A stretch of DNA of 64,000 bases, taken from assembly GCA_034508935.3 (NCBI GenBank), contig CM067448.1, positions 52,473,139-52,537,138 of the forward strand, given 5' to 3'. The translations under genes were made by a program, and so were the position numbers. The notes below the pieces were generated by a model. The model was not told the origin of the DNA and ran no database searches. It was given only the letters and a program-made list of their open reading frames with translations. Positions 10,855 through 21,326 of the stretch are shown here, in pieces (position 1 is the stretch's first letter; every line of letters starts with the position of its first letter). The stretch comes from Berghia stephanieae (Eukaryota > Mollusca > Gastropoda > Nudibranchia > Aeolidiidae).

Positions 10855-11150
10855 TACTCTTCAACAGTCGTAACGTCACTTCCCTCGTAATGATGCATGG
10901 TAACTTAATAACTGTCTCTAAACTATCGGAACAATGGCGGATGCCCTTATGAAATATTTCTCCGACGAGCATAAAAGTAAAAGTGTATCCAGAGGGGAAA
11001 AAAAACATTATAAATCTGATGTTTTGACTTTTACAAATTCTGATCACAAGACATATGAAAAGTTCTGGCCAGCATGAAGAATAAAAAGTACCGACTTTTT
11101 TTTTGTTTAGAACCACGATGGCCGCCGTTGCTGACATCAGACTATTGAAT
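10855..11150 (-). repeat. Dispersed repeat Rep-P, minus strand
   Basis: The reverse complement matches 52,735-53,005 over its length, with shared words TCTGGATACACTTTTA and ATTGTTCCGATAGTTTAGA. The other copy abuts the first exon of the unknown gene at 53,009. The short ORF across it is not thought to be a gene. Confidence 0.65.
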
Positions 11151-11204
11151 CCAATTACGAACCACCATAACCGTGAAGCCTAAAAAGTATGAAATGATAA
11201 ACAC

Positions 11205-11370
11205 AACAATCTACTTTCATTTTCACTTTCTGATGAGAGTGAATGCTCGAAACAATACTGTAGAAGTTGATCATAATTATACTTGAAATATTTTATAAAT
11301 GGCTCCTTTTATCAAAACGTTGAGCGCTATTATTTCATGGTTTTTGTTTTTATAATTTATATATAAAACA
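11205..11370 (+). repeat. Dispersed repeat Rep-O
   Basis: The segment with AAATGGCTCCTTTTATCA and TTGAGCGCTATTATTTCATG recurs at 44,095-44,230 on the plus strand and 50,535-50,660 on the minus strand. Each copy is next to an AT-rich tract. Confidence 0.6.
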
Positions 11371-11371
11371 G

Positions 11372-11580
11372 AGAGATGATTTACAAGGAAAAAAAAATAT
11401 CACCTCCCAAAACTAACACTATACTTTTAACTGTTTCCCTCTCAGCCAAGGACTCCAGAAAGAGTCCGGACAAAATCAAATAATCCCATTCCAATACAAA
11501 GACAGATAACAATTCTGAAAAAGAGTTTAGAAGACACAGCAAATGACCTCCTGCCCACCATGGGAGGTCAAAGACCCTAT
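11372..11580 (-). repeat. SINE-like Rep-B, partial copy
   Basis: Contains the family words AGAGAGATGATTTACAAGGA and ATGGGAGGTCA. Only one end of the roughly 515-bp element is kept. Orientation is taken from the (AAACA)n tail seen on the minus strand of complete copies. Confidence 0.6.
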
Positions 11581-11696
11581 CCAGCTTTTCTCCTTTCTTT
11601 CGTTTACCGCACATGCACTCTTCCCTTCTCTTCTCTCTTCCCAGCGATTATTCTGTCCTCTTACAAACACATTTGCACTAATTTTAACTTGAACTC

Positions 11697-11967
11697 TAGC
11701 ATTTATATAGCGTAATATCCACAAAACGTGCTCAAAGCACTTTACAAAGGGTCTCTGACAAATAGTAACAATTAACATATAGAACGAGACATGGCTCCTG
11801 TTAGGCAATTATTACAATTTTCCAAAAGAGTTAATGGCCAATCACTAATTTTACACCTGAGTACAGTGAGAGAATGTGAGTAAAGTCTTTTTCAAGGACT
11901 CAACTATGCGCCAAGCAAGGCTCGAAGTCCAGGACCTTCCGATCCGAAAGAGAGTGTCATAGCCGCA
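11697..11967 (-). repeat. SINE-1, minus strand
   Basis: The tail (ATTTATATAGCGTAATATCC in plus sense), body and a slightly eroded tRNA-like head are present. It lies between two copies of a short pyrimidine-rich direct repeat (11,600-11,665 and 11,965-12,014). Confidence 0.75.
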
Positions 11968-12014
11968 CTCTTCTCATCTTTCTCTCTCTCCTCGCCGTTA
12001 TTCTGTTCTCTTAC

Positions 12015-12509
12015 CTGTCATCTGCATTTTTTCGGCCGCAAATATAGGCGATCCGCAAATTTTGGCAAATTTCCCAAAATTGGCAAATCGTGGCAAATTT
12101 TGGGAAAATTGGCAAATCGCGTGGCAATTTTTGGGGGAAAAAAAAAGAAACGAAAACAATACTACGAAAAAAAAGTGCGAAACTTGAGAAATGTTGCAGC
12201 TTTGCCTGGGCCCAAACCAAGGGAAGCTACTCTCTATGGATAATGATCCTTTAAAATCTTTGTAACAACGCTATTCACAGTCATTTCATTAAATTAATAA
12301 ATGCAGCCTCCTTAAATGTAATAAATTGTCTTTTATATATATTTTTTTCTGTATCGCATGTTAATTTTTACTTAAACGCTTAGTTCTCCTCGGCAAATTT
12401 TTTGGCAAATTTTGGTCTTTTTGGCAAATTTCTTGGCAAATTTTGGGGTTTCTTTTGGCAAATTTTGGCAAATTTTAGGTCCCAATTTGGCAAAAAATGC
12501 AGATGACAG
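12015..12509. mobile_element. 495-bp non-autonomous TIR element
   Basis: The ends are perfect 18-bp inverted repeats: CTGTCATCTGCATTTTTT at 12,015 and AAAAAATGCAGATGACAG ending at 12,509. They are flanked by TCTTAC on both sides (12,009-12,014 and 12,510-12,515), a 6-bp target duplication. The interior is largely GGCAAATTTT-type repeats at both ends around a unique centre, with no transposase. The related uninterrupted target at about 11,645-11,670 (CTCTTACAAACACATTTGC) supports the insertion reading. The superfamily is not assigned. Confidence 0.8.
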
Positions 12510-12718
12510 TCTTACAAAATACATTTGCATAAATTTTGGTCAGAAAACATCTGCTGTGCTTGTATTTGGATATTGATTGTTTAAAATAAAATTATTCGAA
12601 TTTCTTTGAATTTGAAGTATCAAGTTAAAGTTAAAGATTATTTCCATAAGCCGACAACCATTTTTTTGGGTCCAATTTAGAAAAATGTTTTGTTTGAGGA
12701 CGGCATTGTCCACTTAAT

Positions 12719-13252
12719 GCTTGTTTGTTTGTTTTTAAGGGTTTTACGGCGCTTGCAACACATTTAGGTTATATCAGCGCCAGTAAAAAGGATGAAAATG
12801 GGATAGTAAAAAGTTCTAGAATTACAATTAAAGCACCCAAGAAAAGGTAAGACAAAGGGGAACTGGGAACAAATAGGGATCAGATGTAAATTCCAAGAGT
12901 ATACCACCAATGGACTTTGAGATCACCTATAAGTCTCATCCGGACACAAGCACAAAATCCCACAGAGAGGAATACACTCAAATGCTTACATTATACACTA
13001 AAAATAACAAATATAATAATACATAACGGAGAGATGATTTACAAGGAAAAAAATATCATCTCCCAAAACAATAACTATGCATTTGACTGTTTCCCTCCCA
13101 GCCAAGACTCCAACCAGGACCAGGAAAAAACCAAGTAACCTCATTTCAAGACAAAGACAGAAAGCATGTTGGAAAACAGATATAAGGGGATAGAAGACAC
13201 AGTATGGACCTCCCTGCCCGCTATGGGAGGTCAGGATCCTCACCCAGCCACT
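12719..13252 (-). repeat. SINE-like Rep-B, near full length
   Basis: Starts with TTTGTTTTTAAGGGTTTTAC (the complement of a minus-strand tail rich in AAACA) and ends with CTATGGGAGGTCAGGATC. It is about 530 bp with no coding capacity. Family members at 23,028 and 33,490 are nearly identical in layout. Confidence 0.75.
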
Positions 13253-13299
13253 TAATGCGAGTGACAAACAGAATGAGGAGTAAAGATGGATTTTCACAG

Positions 13300-13515
13300 C
13301 CAAACACGTGGCTCAGCGGTACAGTCTGTGCTTCGTACCCGAAAGGTACTGAGTTCAAATACCTGCTGTGCTGTGTGGCCTTGAGCAAGTAGTCACATGC
13401 TCGCCCACGCTCAGTTTACGGTGCTGCACTGTAGCTGAAACCTGGGTTATTCCAGTTCTCCCTTGGAATAGACAATAAAGACAAATTTCCCCTTTGGGAT
13501 GATTCAAGGGAATTT
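13300..13515 (+). repeat. SINE-3, plus strand
   Basis: The tRNA-like head (CGTGGCTCAGCGGTACAGTC, B-box-like GAGTTCAAAT) is followed by a body with TTATTCCAGTTCTCCCTTGG and a tail TTTGGGATGATTCAAGGGAA. Confidence 0.8.
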
Positions 13516-14342
13516 TGGTCATTTTTTCCTTTTTTTATCCCACCAAATATTAAACGATAAAAAATGAGTTGTTTTGCAAACAACGTTTTTATTGTTTTTT
13601 TTTGGCAATTGCAACAATTTTAGAGCAAACCACTGCCTGTAAAAAAAGGAAGATGGTGGAATAATTAAAAAAGACAAGTGCCTGAGACAAAAGTAAGACA
13701 AATGGGGCAGGTACAACAGAGATCAGAGATAGCTCAGTTGGTAGAGTGCTCGCTTCACATGGAAAGGGACCAAGTTCAATCCAGGTGAAGTCGAGATTTT
13801 TTTCTTCTGATCCTCTCCCCCCAGCAGTGAATGGGTGGCTGGGTCTATTAGAACTGGTGGAATGTACTTAGAGAGAGACTAGTATCCTACCCAAAGGGTA
13901 GCAAGCAATTGCTATTGTTTGTTTCACACTATATAAACTAGTGCGGGGCGGTCCTTGGCAAGCTTAAGGACCACGGTCCTATGGTCCTTGGGAAATGAAG
14001 ACCGCAAGGACCGGTCCTTTTCGACATTGAACATTCCTGAGAGACTGTTGGAAATTCAAACCGGTTTGACCTTTTAGAGCGTGGGATCGTTCATTCTTGA
14101 ACCGTTAAAGACCGCTACACGATGAAAACCGTGGCCTACAGGAGTAAAACACACGGAGTAGTCACACTCATTTCAAATTGTAACCTAATTAGAGAAGAGG
14201 GGTGATGCCTTCTTTATTTGCTCACCGTACTTCATTGTTACTTCGATAATTTAATAAAATTTGAAATTTATCCCCATTAACGGAGATAATGGCATCGCCC
14301 AAGGCGTTGATCGAGTTGTTCGTGGCGTTGATACACACACGC

Positions 14343-14396
14343 AACCTCCACCCCCCCCCCCCCCCCCCCCCACCCACACACACACACACACACATT
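14343..14396. repeat. C run and AC microsatellite
   Basis: A homopolymer of about twenty C bases is followed by an AC repeat, inside the hAT-like element. Confidence 0.9.
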
Positions 14397-14489
14397 AGAG
14401 GGCAGCGAGCATTGAAGAGTAAGAGAGAGACGTGAAGTTATAATAAGAGGGGGTGGATGAGGTGATAAGAGGGGTCGATGGTGACTTTT

Positions 14490-14628
14490 CGCCAGATCTA
14501 ACAAACTCAGCTACCCATTCATTGCGAGTAGACAGGGATTCAGAAAAAAATCGACTGCACCCGGGATCGATCTCTGGCCCTTTGCGTATAAAGAGAGTGC
14601 TCTATCAACTGAGCTATCGGGGTCCCCA
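14490..14628 (-). repeat. SINE-2, minus strand, inside the hAT-like element
   Basis: Plus-sense TCTATCAACTGAGCTATCGG is the complement of the family's A-box region, and CCCGGGATCGATCTC that of the B-box region. Its position inside another element makes it a nested insertion or captured cargo. Confidence 0.75.
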
Positions 14629-14844
14629 AATATTCTATTGGACTTTTTTAAAATTCAGACGTTTATAACTGGGTTTTTTGGAAGGAAGAAACTAATGAAA
14701 CTCATATTATTTGATTAGTAAAAACACCAAACGAAATTTTAATATTATTGTATTATTTTAAATGACAACACTGCGATAGAAAGGAGTGGTGACAAGAGAT
14801 GGACAAAAGAAAACAAAAAAACGGATTTGCTACTTGCTAGGTTC

Positions 14845-14845
<1 letters not shown>

Positions 14846-14893
<48 letters not shown>

Positions 14894-14898
14894 ACATC
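14846..14898. repeat. AC microsatellite
   Basis: About 50 bp of AC dinucleotides within the hAT-like element. It follows the second half of the internal duplication's left flank, mirroring the AC tract at 14,372. Confidence 0.9.
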
Positions 14899-15622
14899 TT
14901 TTGTAGTCACATACATTTCAAACAATAACCCATTAGAGAAGAGGGGTCATGCCTTCACCATAGATCATTGTCATTGCGATCATTATGGTGTAGTAAATTT
15001 TTAAATTTACCCGTATAATGGAATCGTCCAAGGCGTGCGCCTCCTGTTCCCCCATCTCACACACGAAAGGGCGGTTTGCGGAGTGGAGGTTGGTGGTCGT
15101 CTGTGTCGTTTAGTGTATGGCAAAGGGGGGTGGGTGCGATTAATTAAGTGGGATGGGTGGTGATTGGTGGAAGATAGGCAACCGAAGCAACGAATCGCTG
15201 GGGAAGTAGTAGGCTATGGCGCGAGACCGTAGGACCGTGGTCCTTGCAAGGACCGCCCCGCACTAGTTGAAAGGTGATAAGAAGTGAGGACCGCCGCCGG
15301 TCTTCCCCTCTGGGACGGTCTTCGGTTCACAGCTAAAAGACCGTCGGACCGCGGTCCAGACCGGTCTTCAGCGCGGCACTAATATATAAACCGAGATAAC
15401 CTCCGACTCCCATGGGCCTCGTTGCTCTGAAGGACTTCTTTTTATTTTTTAACACTATCTTTTTCAACCTTGGACAAGCTATTTCTGCTTTTCTTTTACT
15501 AAATGGTCCTAATTCATAAATTCAGATAACATAACATAACATAACATATGGTATAGGGCAAAACAGGATAAAATCCCTTGAATGCCCTTAATATTAATAG
15601 TAATGCCATAAATCTATTGATT

Positions 15623-15954
15623 TGTTTGTTTGTTGCTTTAGGTCTCTTCCAACACAATTGAGGTTATATGAGAGACCGCTGAAACAAAAAAACAAGCAAT
15701 CTAACAAAAATAGTACAAATGTCAATCAAAATCATAACCTAAAGATATCATAAGCTAAATGATAAATAACCAAGAACAAACAGGCAGAGGATTTACAGGA
15801 AAAAAAATATCCCCTGTCAAAAATACAATCACAAACCAAAGAAGCAGGATAGGCTAGTAAAGAGAAGAAGAAACGACATCACTATCGGATCGTACACCCA
15901 TGCGAACATCATAGGTATATGATTCAAGGGTGATGCTCCCATCCAACCACCCGC
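15623..15954 (-). mobile_element. Retroposon Rep-C copy 1 with 14-bp target duplication
   Basis: This 332-bp element starts TTGTTTGTTGCTTTAGG and ends CATCCAACCACCCG. TAAATCTATTGATT flanks it perfectly at 15,609-15,622 and 15,955-15,968. Long target duplications and an AAACA-rich tail on the minus strand fit a SINE-like retroposon. It shares layout words with Rep-B (AGGTTATAT, AGATTTACA, AAAAAAAATATC), so the two are probably related families. Confidence 0.85.
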
Positions 15955-16367
15955 TAAATCTATTGATTAAAAATTACAATAATGATACACGTGGTAAAGA
16001 TAGTATTTCAACTTAAATGTACTCATGTAAATGTGGTGTACAAACATATATCTTTAACAGTGACATGCAAAGCACACACACACACACACACACACGCACA
16101 CAATCATCAATAAAGTTTTCTAAAGCTTTTCAGAATAACCTAATATTGATGCTGTCTGTTTTGTTTTTTTTTTGAATGGCCCGTTCGACTTTGACAAAGT
16201 CTTGTCTTCCCTGCCGAATTGGTTCATCCAATCAACCAGATTCTCCTTCTTTGTTTGTTATTTTAACTCTCTCGAGTTCACCATGATTGAAAATCGTACA
16301 AATTTGTTCCGAGTTTCAATTCATACGAACTCAAAAGAGTTCAGTTAAGTCACAACAAATACCTTAT

Positions 16368-17245
16368 ATGTTTGTTTTTTTTGTTTGTTTTTAAGGGTTT
16401 TACAGCGCTTAGGACACATTTAGGTGATATCAGCGCCAGTAAAACAGGCAGAAAATGGTATAGTCAAAAATTCTAGAAATACAATTTAAGTACCCAAGAA
16501 TAAAAAAAAGACAAAGGGGAAATGGTTCAAATAGGGAACAGATGTAGATTCCAAGAGCATACCATCGAAGTACTTAATTTGAAATCAAGTATATGTCTCA
16601 TTCTGACAACAAGCACAGGTCCCCACTGAGAGGAACACACTCAAATGTTTACAAATAAGTAAAACAAAAAAATAATACATTGCATAACAGAGAGATGATT
16701 TACAAGACAAAAAATATCAACTCCCAAAACTCTAACACTATATACATTTAAATTTTGCCCTCCCAGTCCGAGCCAGGGTCAGGACAATTGTTTTGTTTGT
16801 TTGTTGCTTTAGGTCTCTTCCAACACAATTGAGGTTATATGAGAGACCGCTGAAACAAAAAAACAAGCAAGCTAACAAAAATAGTACAAATGTAAATCAA
16901 AATCATAACCTAAAGATATAAGCTAAATTATAAATAACCAAGAACAAACAGGCAGAAGATTTACAGAAAAAAAATATCCCCTGTCAAAAATACAATCACA
17001 AACCAAAGAAGCTGGATAGGCTAGTAAAGAGAAGAAGAAGCGACATCACTATCGGATCGTACACCTATGCGAACATCATAGGTATACGATTCAAGGGTGA
17101 TGCTCCCATCCAACCACCCGCAGGGTCAGGACAAAATCAAGTAATCTCATTCCAAGACAAAGACAGAAAGCAAGTTGGAAAACAGATAGAAGACTCAGTA
17201 TGTACCTCCCTGCCCAGTACGGGAGGTCAGGAATCCCACCCAATA
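16368..17245 (-). repeat. SINE-like Rep-B interrupted by Rep-C
   Basis: The first part runs from 16,368 to 16,787 and the second from 17,121 to 17,245 (ending CGGGAGGTCAGGAATCCCAC). The inserted segment is the Rep-C copy below. The order of words matches uninterrupted Rep-B copies. Confidence 0.8.
16788..17120 (-). mobile_element. Retroposon Rep-C copy 2, nested in Rep-B
   Basis: This 333-bp element is near-identical to the copy at 15,623. CAGGGTCAGGACAA flanks it perfectly at 16,774-16,787 and 17,121-17,134, a 14-bp target duplication. Few differences separate the two copies, about 1.2 kb apart, which suggests recent activity. It encodes no protein. Confidence 0.88.
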
Positions 17246-17732
17246 ATACTATATATGATTTATCAAACAGATTATAGATTGAGTCAGAAAAAAAAAACAC
17301 AAAAAAAAATAAAAGTATAAATAAATCATTGCAGTAATAATTTAAACATGTAGAACAAATTTGTTAAATATCATACTTGTAAAAAATATACATACAGAAC
17401 TGAATAGATTCCAGCATAGTGAATACTAGCACACTCCACGCTGCCAGGTAGGTTTGAAAAAATCTGCTACAACCAAACGTGGCATCCCTTGAACGCCGAC
17501 TTAATTTTAGAACTCACAATGAAAACTGAATTTTGAGGTGAGGTCTATATAAATTCGTCACTTTTTATAAACTAGCATTCTAATATAAGCTCATTAGTAA
17601 AAATAATAGTACAAGGCACAAATTAAACAAGAGAGTGCAGAAAAGATAGAAAGGATTACTGTGCAGAAGAAATACATCAAACAAACCTAGCAAAGTCAAT
17701 TTCAAATCAAAGGCCCCACCCATCCTTGAAAT

Positions 17733-18258
17733 GTAGTTTGTTTTAAAGGGTTTTACGGGCTTGCAACACATTTAGGTTATATCAGCGCCAGTAAAAAGGA
17801 CGATAATGGGATAGTAAAAAGTTCTAGAATTACAATTAAAGCACCCAAGAGAAAGTAAGACAAAAGGGAATGGGAACAAATAGGGATCAGATGTAGATTC
17901 CAAGAGCATACCACCAATGTACTTAGTTTGAGATCACCATTGTCTCATCCGGACACAAGCACAAAATCCAACAAAGAGGAATGCACTCAAATGCTTACAT
18001 TATACATTAAAAATAACAAATATAATAATACATAACAGAGAGATGATTTACAAGGAAAAAAATATCATCTCCCAAAACAATAATTATGCATTTGACTATT
18101 TCCCTCTCAGCCAAGACTCCGACGAGGGCCAGGAAAAAACCAAGTTATCTCATTCCAAGACAAAGACAGAAAGCTTGTTGGATAAGATATAAGGGGATAG
18201 AAGACACAGTATATACCTCCCTGCCCGCTATGGGAGTTCAGGATCCCCACCCACTCGA
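17733..18258 (-). repeat. SINE-like Rep-B, near full length
   Basis: Starts GTTTTAAAGGGTTTTACGG and ends GGAGTTCAGGATCCCCACCC. All the internal family words are present. Confidence 0.75.
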
Positions 18259-18654
18259 AATGTAGGCATCCGCAGTGCCCTCTCCAAACATGATTATCAC
18301 GCAGTCCTGTACACTCTACAAAGCAGCACACTGGGACTGGATGACAGACTTGTATCTATATAATAAGTCGTTACCTCCCATGAGCGTTGGATTTCGCAAC
18401 GCTCGGAATCTTGCACACTTTTTTTACTTCTCCCGACAGCATGTTACAATGCTAGAATCCAACGAGTACTGTATTTATTTCAAAATGGGTTTTTCAAACT
18501 GGCCAAAATCTTTTTAAATAAAACAGAATCATTTCAATGCCCAAAGAAAAAATATAATTTGAGTCACAAATAGCGATAAATGGAAATGGTGATGGTTGTA
18601 TCCTACAGTGTATGACAGGGAATAAATTTTGTTGCATTGTCATAATTAACAATA

Positions 18655-18880
18655 GGAAATTGAATGTAAGTTTCAATAAAATAAACGAAGACAGATAATG
18701 TGGACGTTTTGGGTTTCCCTTTATCAACAAAACACGATTAATGAAATACTAAAGACGAATGATTCATCTTCAGTGTTTCATTCATCGTGTTTTGTTGATA
18801 AAGGGGCAACCCGAAACACCCACATTTTCTGCCTTCGTTTAGTAAATTGAATCTTCCTCCATTCAATTTCCTACTGCTAT
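18655..18880. repeat. MITE-K long palindrome
   Basis: The arm GACAGATAATGTGGACGTTT, then CTTTATCAACAAAACACGAT, is matched in inverse by ATCGTGTTTTGTTGATAAAG and the words that follow, with the centre near 18,760. Half copies or variants lie at about 28,805, 32,385 (itself palindromic), 34,160, 44,855 and 55,040. No ORF is supported. Confidence 0.8.
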
Positions 18881-19251
18881 TTATTTCTTTGAGCTTCAAG
18901 CAGCAACATTTTCACTATTGCATTGTCATAATTAAATCAAAATCGAATATATACAAGAGAGCTAAGATCTGTGCAGATAATGTGATTTTGGAACATACAA
19001 CATAGAAATATTTCACGACCTACCAAGTTTCAGTTACACAGTTTGGGAATATTCTTATGAAAATCTGGGATTATGATGATGATGATGATGATATTTTTTC
19101 TTGTATGGAGAAAATATATAAAAATTCAGAATGAAATTGGAAGAGTTGATTTGTATTTTATAACCACTGATGTAATGTTTGGTTTTGTTGTAAAATTCTC
19201 TCCATGAGGCTAGAGACTGAGGAAACTGTCATGAATGTTTGTTGTTAGGGG

Positions 19252-19535
19252 TTTTACAACGATGCTTGCAACATTCACACAACCATTATGTGACAATAAT
19301 GGGGGGTTTTACAACGATGCTTGCAACACTCACATAACCATTTTGTGATAATAATGGTTTTTTTTACGCCGATGCTTGCAACATTCACACAACCATTATG
19401 TGACAATAATGGATTTTTTTACGCCGATGCTTGTAACACTCACACAACCATTATGTGACAATAATGGGGGGTTTTACGACAATGCTTACAACACTCACAC
19501 AACCATTTTGTGACAATAATGATGTGAAAATTTGC
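19252..19535. repeat. Five tandem units of about 58 bp
   Basis: The unit runs GGTTTTACAACGATGCTTGC, then AACATTCACACAACCATT, then TGTGACAATAATGG, and occurs five times with small changes. Its first half is the Rep-B end (GGTTTTACGGCGCTTGCAAC), so the array seems to have grown from a Rep-B terminus. Confidence 0.8.
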
Positions 19536-19959
19536 AATCACGAGCACATAACAAAAAACAAGACAACGGTGGGCTGAGCGGTTAGTTCAAACAGGGGGAA
19601 TATATCTCATTTTATTCTTGTGTCGTTTAATAGAGTTTAACTCACTCAACCCTAACCCCGACTATATCCATAGTTCACTGGGGATACTTTTACCTCATAC
19701 CTCTATATTACATTTTTCTGAGACAAATTATAGGCGTAGTATCAAAGCTCATGTTTTTAGATTTTACATGTTACTAATAGTTGAATAAAACTTTCTATGT
19801 ACATGCTCATTTTTAATATATTTTTTCCAATTTTGAAAAGTAGCAAAAATCTCTAGGGATTGAGTGAGTTAAAAGTGCTTATAACACATATGTCTTGAAA
19901 AATTGAAAATGAGAGGAATTTACATCAAATTTTATCACATTAATAGGCCGTGCTCAATA

Positions 19960-20260
19960 AACAAGAACTCGCTTCAGAGTTAAATCAATATGCATGTGTG
20001 CATGCACGTATTCAAAGGAAAACCCACTCACAAACACTAAAACACAATCTGCAAACTGAAACATCTTCAAATATTTCATTTGCACCCCGCACTATCAAAG
20101 ACTGGAACGCTCTTCCCGAATCATGTGTGAACACAACAGATTTGGACACCTTCAAGCAAAGATTATCAATATTCCTCAGCCTAAACTCCGACAATGACTG
20201 CCACTGCCACATTCAACAACTCTCTCCGCCCTCGATTGCAAATACTCAGAATTGAGTCGA
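19960..20260 (+). mobile_element. LINE remnant, C-terminal end of a reverse-transcriptase ORF
   Basis: The translation contains SFAPRTIKDWNALPESC and TTDLDTFKQRLSIFL. This matches the well-known C-terminal signature (FPRTIRDWN-LP, then a DTFK-type word) of CR1/jockey-group LINE proteins. Only about 100 codons remain and the rest of the LINE is absent. It lies just beyond the PNKP 3' end. Confidence 0.65.
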
Positions 20261-20321
20261 CTTCGAGTAACATTCAGATTCAGATCTATATAAGGCTTCA
20301 CTCGACGTATACTTAATTGCA

Positions 20322-20458
20322 GGTCTGATAACCTAAATTGTTATAGGCTCATTGATGTAATGGAAATTACTCTCAAACCAACACAAACTATTGTCCAAGA
20401 CAACAATGTTAAATCAAACCCATGCTCATAATTGTGTTTGGTTATCAGACTGTGCCCA
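20322..20458. repeat. MITE-L small palindromic element
   Basis: GGTCTGATAACCTAAATTG at one end pairs with a GTTTGGTTATCAGAC-type end, and GATGTAATGG pairs with CCAAGACAACAATG across the centre. It lies about 120 bp downstream of the PNKP stop. Confidence 0.7.
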
Positions 20459-20581
20459 AGGTTCACTTAAATTAGAATTATAGCAACTGTTCACAAACTT
20501 CTGTTTAAAAACAAGAAACTTTTGTAGATAATGTGAGTGAAGAGGAGAATAATTAATGATTCATGGAGCAATGAGATATTT

Positions 20582-21255
20582 CTATTTTTCCAGTAAAAAC
20601 TTCTTGTAGTCTGCAGTCATTGACGACGACGATGATGAGAATTTGGGAACAAAGTTGACCTTGACTATCTCACTAAAACCTTCAGACATGGACGGTTCTT
20701 TGAACTTTGACCTGGATGTAATAGTATAGAGAAACAGAACAATATGGAAACCTTGCATATAAAAAATACAAACATGTACTTGGTAATAAACAAAAATGAA
20801 TATGACAGCTTAAAAAAAGAACAAAATACCAAACACAGAACGTTTCAGGCTCAAAATCCTTCTTCATCCAACAACAATAAACATAAATATATTAATGTTA
20901 AAAAATTGTAATATCGCCTAACACGCGGCGTCATGTCCAGTCCTAAATGTTAAATCTTGCTGTTGGCCAGGGACCCTTTGTAAAGCGCTTTGATCACATT
21001 TAGTGGATATTGCGCTATATAAAAGCTCAAAATTAAAAAAATTTTTTTTTTACAACTGACAGGGTTCCACTGTATAAAAAAGCTGGTTAATACCTTGCTT
21101 GATTGAATATCATCTCGTTGATCTTGGCGTGAGAACTGTCTGTCATTTCACGGAACTGGTAAAATATAAGAAAACAACAAGATTTATGTTTATTTTATAA
21201 AAGACAAGACAAGCACAAGAAACAAAAACTAGCGATGCAAGCATTTATATTAATA

Positions 21256-21326
<71 letters not shown>

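Larger units (their letters stand above)
13939..15383. mobile_element. hAT-like non-autonomous DNA transposon
   Basis: The left end TAGTGCGGGGCGGTCCTTG and the right end (complement TAGTGCCGCGCTGAAGACC) are imperfect terminal inverted repeats. The 8-bp word ATATAAAC flanks the insertion on both sides (13,931-13,938 and 15,384-15,391) inside the host SINE-2. An 8-bp duplication and TAGTG ends fit the hAT superfamily; that is inference. A second inverted copy of the left end lies at 15,240-15,262, and 14,160-14,315 is repeated in diverged form at 14,902-15,035, so it looks composite. No transposase is seen. Confidence 0.7.
13722..15445 (+). repeat. SINE-2 split by a 1.44-kb insertion
   Basis: The first part (13,722-13,938) holds the head AGCTCAGTTGGTAGAGTGC and the body. 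The last part resumes at 15,384 with TATAAACCGAGATAACC and continues to CTCTGAAGGACTTC. The joined order matches uninterrupted copies such as 10,335-10,612, which proves insertion after the SINE arrived. Confidence 0.8.

Noticed and set aside
10847-11137. 96-codon minus-strand ORF with a hydrophobic stretch
   Set aside because: The same sequence recurs at 52,735-53,005 as a dispersed repeat, with the frame not preserved.
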